Shown here: piece by piece, positions 5,984-10,825 of the stretch
Layout of the letters: every line of letters starts with the position of its first letter
Numbering within the stretch: the stretch's first letter is position 1
Assembly (NCBI GenBank): GCA_043777315.1
Contig: JAYVPW010000021.1
Coordinates: 1-10,825 of the forward strand
Direction of reading: 5' to 3'
Source of the DNA: CAIURC01 sp043777315
GTDB lineage: Bacteria; Verrucomicrobiota; Verrucomicrobiia; Chthoniobacterales; Chthoniobacteraceae
DNA length: 10,825 bases
Notes under the pieces: generated by a model
What the model was told of the DNA's origin: nothing
What the model saw: the letters and a program-made list of their open reading frames with translations, nothing else
Databases searched by the model: none
Program-made: the position numbers and the translations under genes

Positions 5984-6712
5984 GATGTGTGTTTTCTTGG
6001 TTGTGGTTTCATCCGGCGGATTGCCGGGGAAAGTGGGTGCCGCGTTCTGGGTCCAGACGGGCGCGGTGGAGATGTTGGGATGGCGGACGAGGCCGACGCT
6101 TTCGAGGAGCGCGGGGAAGACCCGGCCCTCGCTGTCTTTGGCCTCGTGCCAGAAAATGGGCGACGGCTTGAGCGGGCCGAATTCGCGGGTCCGCTTGGCC
6201 AGCCCGGCGGCGTTCCAGGTGACGAGGCCCCAGAGCCCTTCGCCGCCGGCGCGCAGATCGTTGATCTCGCCGAGCCGGTTCATCGTCGGCCAGCGTTTCG
6301 GGTCGCGATCGCTGTGGCCTTCAAAGATCGGCACCGAGAGCTTCAGCCCGAAGCCGTGCCACATATTCTTGATCCCGCGCGCCGCCCGGCCGGAGAGCGA
6401 GTTGAACGTCGAGACGACCTCTTCCGCCTGCGCGACGCCGAAGATTTGCCGATACGATCCATCCGGCTCCGGAAAGCTCCCGAGCGGCGAGATGAGATAC
6501 CAGCCATCCGCCGGCACCTCCGCCAGCGTCACCGCATTCGGCGTCTCCATCTCGCTGCATTCCAGCAGCTCCGCCGCGGAGTTGACCGTGCTGGAACACG
6601 CGAGTAGCGTTTGAATTGCCGAGAGGGTGCCGGCAGTGGCGATACCCTCGAAGCCGGCCGGTGTGACTGCCCCGCGCGCCCGGCCAACTTTTTTCGGATT
6701 ATGGTCGCTCAT
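5381..6712 (-). CDS. Mu gpI-like prohead protease with in-frame C-terminal scaffold
   Basis: A 443-residue protein: an N-terminal head-maturation protease (about 65-215) followed by a scaffold domain (from 244). The protease region shows SPLGSFPEPDGS near 75-86, VPIFEGHSD with a likely catalytic His133, a LWGLVTWNAAG strand segment (160-170), and LKPSPIFWHE with a likely nucleophile Ser184. It then closes with RHPNIS, matching the family's late (T)N-x-PN segment. Such proteases assemble inside the prohead, clip the scaffold and other head proteins, and digest themselves away. The start is ATG 6712, preceded by a GGAAGGGG Shine-Dalgarno; longer frames to 6865 only shadow the portal. A variant STVNSAAEL near residue 42 resembles the TAN motif seen elsewhere. 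The I/Z fusion architecture matches phage Mu, where gpZ is made from an internal start within gene I. Confidence 0.85.
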   Translation of the reverse strand: MSDHNPKKVGRARGAVTPAGFEGIATAGTLSAIQTLLACSSTVNSAAELLECSEMETPNAVTLAEVPADGWYLISPLGSFPEPDGSYRQIFGVAQAEEVVSTFNSLSGRAARGIKNMWHGFGLKLSVPIFEGHSDRDPKRWPTMNRLGEINDLRAGGEGLWGLVTWNAAGLAKRTREFGPLKPSPIFWHEAKDSEGRVFPALLESVGLVRHPNISTAPVWTQNAAPTFPGNPPDETTTKKTHIMDLRKLLGLTADVTDEQVAAAIGGLQTTANASAAAITTANTAAENAAAELVTANAALVTANDRVTTLTGEVGTLTTANSALTSEITEVRKGFLDLAEKKGAFTPAERPAFETKLTTANSRAATLTELQTRKALNTTPIEINGNRVDLSTANARRDALDGAVSKRMDSDKCDRDTAFARVKADPNFTALFAAMQDPTKKAA

Positions 6713-8597
6713 AAATTCGAGTCCCCTTCCTGAGCTTGTTGGCTTCGGTGGCGCGGTCGAAATGGAAGAACGTGCGCGCCTTCCCGCCCTCCATGATGAA
6801 TCCCGCGGTGTAACGTTGCTTCGACTTCTCGTCCTCAAAGGCCCGCAGATAGGTTGTCTGCTCATCGGCCTGCCATACCTCGTGTGGCGTCTCGACAGCC
6901 TTGATGGCGTCCGGCAGTCGGCGCAGCCGCCTGTCCTGCGCGGCGGTGCTGTGCCCTTTCTTTTGCCAATGCTCTAAAATCTCGCTGTCGAACCGTACCG
7001 GATTGCCGAGCGCATCCTTTGTGTCGATGCCCTTCGCGAGCATCGCTCTTGCCTCCGCCGCGGTGACGATTCCCGCGCTTGCATCGGCGGTCCATTTTCC
7101 GAGCGCGTCACGCGCCTCATTTGGGTCGCCATTTGCCGTCCATAGCGCGGCTTCGACGAGCCGTGAGAGGCGGTGCTCTTTGCGGGCGTTGGCGGTGAGG
7201 AGCTTTTCCGTGCCGGGGGCGTTGCCGCTTTCCAGCGGGGCTCCGATCGGCTGGAGGGCGTCGGCGTCGTTGGCGGTGAGGGTGATCCCGAGGCGCTCGG
7301 CGATGTTCGGGAGATCCACGAGCGCGCCGCGATCGGCGAGGAAGCCGGCGCTGTCGCGGACCTGCTTCGCGTCTTCGGCGTCCATGTCGGGCAGGCCGAA
7401 GTAGGCGAGCGGCTCGGCGCCTTCGCCGAAGCAGAACCGGATCACTTGCCGGTCGATCCCTTCCTGACAGGCATCGGAGATCCGCTGGCAATGCGCCATT
7501 TCCAGCCGCTCGGTCTCTGCCATCTGCGCGGAAATCCCGTTGTCCTTTTTCTCGCCAGCCGTGTTCGCGCGATCGGAGCCGCGATACATCACGCTCATCT
7601 TGCCGTCCTGCCGCTCGAGGAACCGCTCGAAGAGATCGACGGAGGCAGTCCCTTCCGGCCCGAGGAGCGAGATCGGCGGCTTGTCGCCCGGCTGGCTCTC
7701 GTAAATCACAATCCCCTGGTCGGAGTTGAAATTCTCCACGAGCGAGGCCATTGCCCGGCCCGGCTCGGTGTCGCGCTGCGCGTTGGTCTGCCCGACGACT
7801 TTCGCCTGGCTGTAGCGCTCATTGAAGATCGTCCAGTCCTGAAAGGTGAGCCGCTTGAAGACGTAGCAGATCGACGCCGCAAACATGATCCCTTCTCCGG
7901 TCGTGACCATCCATTCGCCTTCCCAGTCGAGCTCCTGCCCATTGATCCCGTAGCCGCCCATCGGAAGAAAGCGGAGCGTCCCGGTCGTGTTCTCGAAATA
8001 CCAGAGCGGCACGGATTCCATCGTCGCGGTGAGCACCGGCGCCGGCGCGGCCCCTTCGACCTCCACCGTTTTCCCCGGCTCCGGCTGCCAGACGAAGTGA
8101 TGCACCGCGTAGCCAAAGCTCGCGGAGGCCATCATCTGCTTGATGAACATGTGACGGCCGCCGCGCTTGTTCCGGTCAAAGGCGTCCGTCGCCCGGAGGT
8201 GCGAGTAGAAATAATCGAGGCAGGCCTGATGCCGCGCCGCTTCCTTCGGCTCCGCGCCGGGCTTGGCAAAGACGCCCCACGGCTTGCTCGCGATCGTGTC
8301 CTCGAGCTGCGGCTTGAGAAAACTCAGCGTGTCGTCGCGCCTCGCCATCGCATCCCAGAGCACCGCGGCCTGATGCAGGATCCCGATGTCGAACTGATCC
8401 AGCGCCTGCGAAAGATTCTCCGGGCTGAGCATCCGCAACGGGTTGAAGCGCATCCGGCGCTGCATGGTCAGCGAGTCGCCGGTGAAAACGGGCACGGTCT
8501 TCGGCGGCTCGATCCGCTTTTCCAGCGGCGCGGCATTGGCCGTCGCGATGATCGTCGCGCTGGTCGCACCCGGCAGGGTCGTGAAGGTCGCGATCAT
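6699..8597 (-). CDS. Portal protein, Mu gp29-like (DUF935), fused to a C-terminal PBECR-type nuclease-like domain
   Basis: A 632-residue protein. Residues about 50-440 are a DUF935 portal: FNPLRMLSPENL (51-62), a helical segment with WDAMARRDD (81-89), then a long mixed alpha/beta core. The portal ring is the DNA entry vertex and the terminase docking site. After a linker (about 441-530) comes a domain of roughly 90 residues. It has GNPVRFDSEILEHW (531-544), LPDAIKAVETPHEVW (561-575) and a C-terminal TFFHFD...KGTRIYERP. This is the pattern I know from phage Barnase-EndoU-ColicinE5/D-RelE-like (PBECR) domains, usually attached to Mu F-type proteins. The ATG at 8597 is chosen because GGGAGG lies just upstream; a TTG at 8615 would swallow that site. 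TAN motifs have their Asn at 21, 443, 470 and 489, the last three in the linker between the two domains. The gene overlaps the protease start by 14 bases. Confidence 0.9.
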   Translation of the reverse strand: MIATFTTLPGATSATIIATANAAPLEKRIEPPKTVPVFTGDSLTMQRRMRFNPLRMLSPENLSQALDQFDIGILHQAAVLWDAMARRDDTLSFLKPQLEDTIASKPWGVFAKPGAEPKEAARHQACLDYFYSHLRATDAFDRNKRGGRHMFIKQMMASASFGYAVHHFVWQPEPGKTVEVEGAAPAPVLTATMESVPLWYFENTTGTLRFLPMGGYGINGQELDWEGEWMVTTGEGIMFAASICYVFKRLTFQDWTIFNERYSQAKVVGQTNAQRDTEPGRAMASLVENFNSDQGIVIYESQPGDKPPISLLGPEGTASVDLFERFLERQDGKMSVMYRGSDRANTAGEKKDNGISAQMAETERLEMAHCQRISDACQEGIDRQVIRFCFGEGAEPLAYFGLPDMDAEDAKQVRDSAGFLADRGALVDLPNIAERLGITLTANDADALQPIGAPLESGNAPGTEKLLTANARKEHRLSRLVEAALWTANGDPNEARDALGKWTADASAGIVTAAEARAMLAKGIDTKDALGNPVRFDSEILEHWQKKGHSTAAQDRRLRRLPDAIKAVETPHEVWQADEQTTYLRAFEDEKSKQRYTAGFIMEGGKARTFFHFDRATEANKLRKGTRIYERP

Positions 8598-9064
8598 GCG
8601 CGTTGCGCCTCCCAACTTTTTGCGCTCACGTTGCCGCCATGCGAATCGACTCCCATGCCGCTGCCATCTCTTCGGGCCGGGGTAAATGCGGTGCGCCCGA
8701 TCGGACTGAAAAAGGCTACGCGGACTTGACTCGCCCGGCTCGTGTTCCGCGAGGCCCTAGAACGTCGTGGACCGCAGAGGCTTCGGCGGCGAAGCGGTTG
8801 CGGAGCAATTTCTGGCGCGTGAGCCACGCCACAGGACACTCCGCAGCAATGCTGCCGCCCATCAAAGTGACGGACGTTCTTCCGGACATCCTGAGCCATC
8901 GCGCGTTTATGCGCGGGCTGATGCGTGATTTCCCGGCGAGCTCGATTCCTATCGTCAATGCATATAGGCCTGGCGTGAAAGTATAGGGCTTTTGACACAC
9001 CGGGAGGCATGGAGCCGCCCGCCGCCTGAGATCGCGCGAATTTGGGGCGTTTAGCGCAATTCAC
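8594..9064 (-). CDS. Uncertain ORF between terminase and portal (possible moron gene or non-coding)
   Basis: I do not recognise this protein. It fits the operon geometry exactly: a GTG start overlaps the terminase stop (GTGA) and its TGA overlaps the portal ATG (ATGA), giving 156 codons. Against it, the product is unusually rich in Arg, His and Cys (for example HCCGVSCGVAH in the middle), and it has no visible domain, signal peptide or membrane segment. Its codon use includes AGG, CTA, ATA, TCA and TCT, with clearly lower third-position GC than the genes on either side. The other frames here are also open for 94 codons (minus) and 127 codons (plus) and are no more convincing. It may be a recently acquired cargo gene, a decayed gene, or spacer DNA. 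If it is not coding, this is the only gap of more than about 400 bases in the window. Confidence 0.3.
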   Translation of the reverse strand: MNCAKRPKFARSQAAGGSMPPGVSKALYFHARPICIDDRNRARREITHQPAHKRAMAQDVRKNVRHFDGRQHCCGVSCGVAHAPEIAPQPLRRRSLCGPRRSRASRNTSRASQVRVAFFSPIGRTAFTPARRDGSGMGVDSHGGNVSAKSWEAQRA

Positions 9065-10560
9065 AAAACCCCTCCGAGTTGCCGCGACATCTTGCGGCGG
9101 TCGCCGCGGCTGCTCGTCCGCATCGTGACGCCTTCGCCGATCTCCGACGCGCCGCCGTCGCCAGCCGCCCGCACCGCGAGCGCAAGCCCGGTGCAGCGGT
9201 CGCTGTGGCCCTCACGGGTGCGCGGTGCCCAGTAGTTGTATTCGCCGTTCTGCACGACCTGCTGCATGGCGTGCAGATCCTCGCGGAAGGCTTTCGAGAT
9301 CGGGACGCGGATCTTCGTCGGCGCTTCGAACTTCCGCCGAAGCCGCGGGAAAAGCTCGCGCTTGAAGCCGACGGTGAAGGTGCAAAGCTCGATCTTGCCG
9401 AACTCGTGCGCCGCCGGGTCGTATTCCTTGAACTCCCGGACGAGATAATCGCCGCCGCCGACGCCGGGGCCGGTGTAATCCCAGCAGGCGCGGGTGGCCC
9501 GGCGCAGCCGCATCCGCAGAAGATCGATTTGATCCGGCGTCGAGACATCGCGCAGCACGAGCACCTCGCGAGTCCAGAGGGTGTCGCCGATTTGCTCGAG
9601 CGTGACGCAGACCGTCGGATCGTTCGACCGACCGTAGTCGATCCCGCAGAAGACCGGGTTGCCCCGCGTGACCCAGAATTCCGGACCGCACGCCTCGGTG
9701 GCGTCGGCACTCTCGGCGAGCGCGATCAGGTCGTAGGGCAAAAGGACGTTGCTCGTGTCGGTCGGCTGGCACTCGTATTCCTGCGCCCAGGCGTCCGCGT
9801 CATCGAGGCCGGCGCGCAGCTTCTCCGCATCGACCGGGAGCCCGTCGGCAATCGCGTCGTAGATCGTGACGAGATGCCCGCTGTAGCCGTTCTCCGCGCG
9901 CTTTTCCCAGAGATCGAAAAACTTGTTCTCCCGCCCGTTGAAGGTCGAGACGACGCGGATCTTCATGTCGCGCCGGATGTCCGTGTCCTCCCCGGCATAG
10001 AGCGCGCGGACCCGCTGCATGAAGGTGCCCGCGAGCGGATTCGTCAGCGACGGGAACATCGCCGCCCAAATCTTGTTCGGGTCCTCGTGGTAGGCGAACT
10101 CGTCGAGGATGATGTTCGCCGAATAGCCGCGGGCCGTGCTCGGGTTGGCCGGGATCGCGATGATCCGCGAGCCGTTGGCAAAGCGGATTTCCGCCTGCTT
10201 CAGCAGCGCCTCGCCGAGCGTCCGCTCTTCGGCGTAACCCTCGATCGCCAGGCGAAATGCTTCCGCCCATTCCTTGGCTTTCTCCAGCCACTCCAGCGCC
10301 TGCCGTTCGCCGGCGCTGAGGCAGACCCATTTCGTTCCCGGATCGGTGAGACAATCGCTCACCGCCTCGCAAGCCGTCCCGAAAGATTTGCCGGTCTGCC
10401 GCGACTGCACACCGATCTTGAACTTCGCAAGATCGCTGACCCAGCGGGTCTGATACGGCAGCAGCAGATCGAGTGGGGAGATGAGTCCCCCGGACTTTGG
10501 TCCCTTCGCTCCCCTCGCCGCGCCCGTCGCGAGCGTTGCGGTAAAATCCTGCGCCTTCAT
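9061..10560 (-). CDS. Terminase large subunit, Mu gp28-like (ATPase plus nuclease)
   Basis: A 499-residue DNA-packaging motor, a normal full length for the family. It should dock on the portal, pump DNA using ATP and cut the substrate. The N-terminal ATPase shows a Walker A motif SRQTGKS (residues 53-59) and a Walker B motif IILDEF (150-155, acidic pair D153/E154). The C-terminal RNase H-like nuclease shows the first catalytic Asp in GIDYG (D308), a second in the WDYTG segment (D361) and a late HSD (H452-D454). A GGGAGA Shine-Dalgarno sequence precedes the ATG, which overlaps the upstream stop as ATGA. All catalytic residues are present, so it looks functional. It contains no copy of the TAN peptide motif found in the head proteins. 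Identification as a phage terminase is firm; the gp28 subtype follows from the neighbouring gp29-type portal and gpI-type protease. Confidence 0.95.
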   Translation of the reverse strand: MKAQDFTATLATGAARGAKGPKSGGLISPLDLLLPYQTRWVSDLAKFKIGVQSRQTGKSFGTACEAVSDCLTDPGTKWVCLSAGERQALEWLEKAKEWAEAFRLAIEGYAEERTLGEALLKQAEIRFANGSRIIAIPANPSTARGYSANIILDEFAYHEDPNKIWAAMFPSLTNPLAGTFMQRVRALYAGEDTDIRRDMKIRVVSTFNGRENKFFDLWEKRAENGYSGHLVTIYDAIADGLPVDAEKLRAGLDDADAWAQEYECQPTDTSNVLLPYDLIALAESADATEACGPEFWVTRGNPVFCGIDYGRSNDPTVCVTLEQIGDTLWTREVLVLRDVSTPDQIDLLRMRLRRATRACWDYTGPGVGGGDYLVREFKEYDPAAHEFGKIELCTFTVGFKRELFPRLRRKFEAPTKIRVPISKAFREDLHAMQQVVQNGEYNYWAPRTREGHSDRCTGLALAVRAAGDGGASEIGEGVTMRTSSRGDRRKMSRQLGGVL

Positions 10561-10825
10561 TTCTTGAAAATCTCCCGGATGCGCGCCGCCTGCTCCGGGG
10601 CGCTCAGCGTCTTGTCGTCCAGCGTCTTGATCGCCTCCGCCGCCTTGGCCTCCAGCAGCACGACCCGCCGCTCCGCGAGCTTCAGGTCGCGATCCTTCTG
10701 CCGGATCTTTGCGTCGCCGTGGCGCGCCTTGGTCTGCGCCGCTTCCTTGGCGAGCCGCAGATACTCCATCTCCCGGAATTCCTTCGCGTCCTTCACGTTC
10801 GCGGCCTGCATCGTGAAGACGAGCT
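10557..10825 (-). CDS. Probable terminase small subunit (Mu gp27/DUF3486-like), C-terminal part; 5' end outside window
   Basis: The reading frame stays open to the right edge, so the gene is probably cut there. An ATG at 10811 is only an internal possibility; four more codons (LVFT) are visible upstream of it. The visible part is almost entirely charged helix: Lys/Arg/Glu-rich, with a likely coiled coil around the ERRVVLLEAKAAEAIKTL stretch and a C-terminus reading SAPEQAARIREIFKK. The position directly before a gp28-type terminase, plus a helical tail ending in an IR-x-I-like segment, fits DUF3486 small terminase subunits, which bind phage DNA and hand it to the large subunit. Its TGA overlaps the terminase ATG (ATGA), so the two are probably translationally coupled. 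The assignment rests mainly on context, because the N-terminal DNA-binding half is not in the window. Confidence 0.6.
   Translation of the reverse strand, partial: LVFTMQAANVKDAKEFREMEYLRLAKEAAQTKARHGDAKIRQKDRDLKLAERRVVLLEAKAAEAIKTLDDKTLSAPEQAARIREIFKK

Noticed and set aside
6713..6865. Protease N-terminal extension to 6865
   Set aside because: It lies entirely over the portal's C-terminal domain and its sequence is Arg/Ser-rich shadow. ATG 6712 has a strong Shine-Dalgarno.
8780..8795. Perfect 6-bp hairpin GCTTCG/CGAAGC in the terminase-portal interval
   Set aside because: It is short, with no T-run on either strand and no gene end nearby. Such stems are expected by chance in this GC-rich DNA.
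8930..8965. A T-arm-like string (CTCGATTCC) suggesting a tRNA
   Set aside because: The flanking bases do not form a T-stem, and no acceptor or anticodon arm is found nearby.
8603..8986. Plus-strand frame between terminase and portal whose last 45 residues (from MLPPIKVTDVLPD) look protein-like
   Set aside because: There is no plus-strand ribosome site, no plus-strand neighbour and no domain that I recognise. The minus-strand frame with overlapping start and stop is at least as plausible.

Overview
The window is one continuous, tightly packed block of phage head-assembly genes, all on the minus strand. Transcription therefore runs from the right edge (10825) towards position 1. The gene set is that of a Mu-like (transposable-phage type) head module. 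In transcription order it holds: the 3' part of a probable small terminase subunit; the large terminase; an uncertain ORF; a gp29-type portal fused to a nuclease-like domain; a gpI-type prohead protease with a nested gpZ-type scaffold; a small coiled-coil protein; a DUF2190-like decoration protein; the major capsid protein; a 43-residue Thr/Glu-rich protein; a gp36-like connector; an F-like minor head protein; a gpG-like virion morphogenesis protein; and a protein with a fibre-linker-like motif. No integrase, transposase, lysis or tail tube/sheath gene is visible, so the window is an internal slice of a prophage or related element.

Host: the DNA is GC-rich. Several starts lack a Shine-Dalgarno sequence and follow A/C-rich leaders. 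A heptameric tandem repeat at 2444-2478 encodes TSNVQRP-type peptide, which I associate with Verrucomicrobia genomes. A verrucomicrobial host, perhaps Opitutae-like, is my inference and is not proven by the sequence.

Layout: 10825-9061 is packaging. 9064-8594 is an atypical stretch. 8597-5381 is portal, protease and scaffold. 5343-3289 holds three proteins that all begin with a signal-peptide-like hydrophobic leader (coiled-coil, decoration, capsid). 3288-2926 is a hairpin-rich gap containing one small gene. 2925-13 is a translationally coupled chain of connector and morphogenesis genes. Four junctions in the window are 4-nt ATGA overlaps between recognised genes (10560, 2482, 1220, 615).

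The most striking feature is not a gene. A short peptide, hydrophobic-x-Thr-Ala-Asn-(Ala/Ser), recurs 18 times in seven different head proteins. It lies three times in the capsid N-terminus, seven times in the scaffold, and just after the hydrophobic leaders of two small proteins. It is absent from the terminase. Its codons vary synonymously, so the peptide and not the DNA is conserved. I propose it is a processing or assembly tag, most simply a maturation-protease recognition site.
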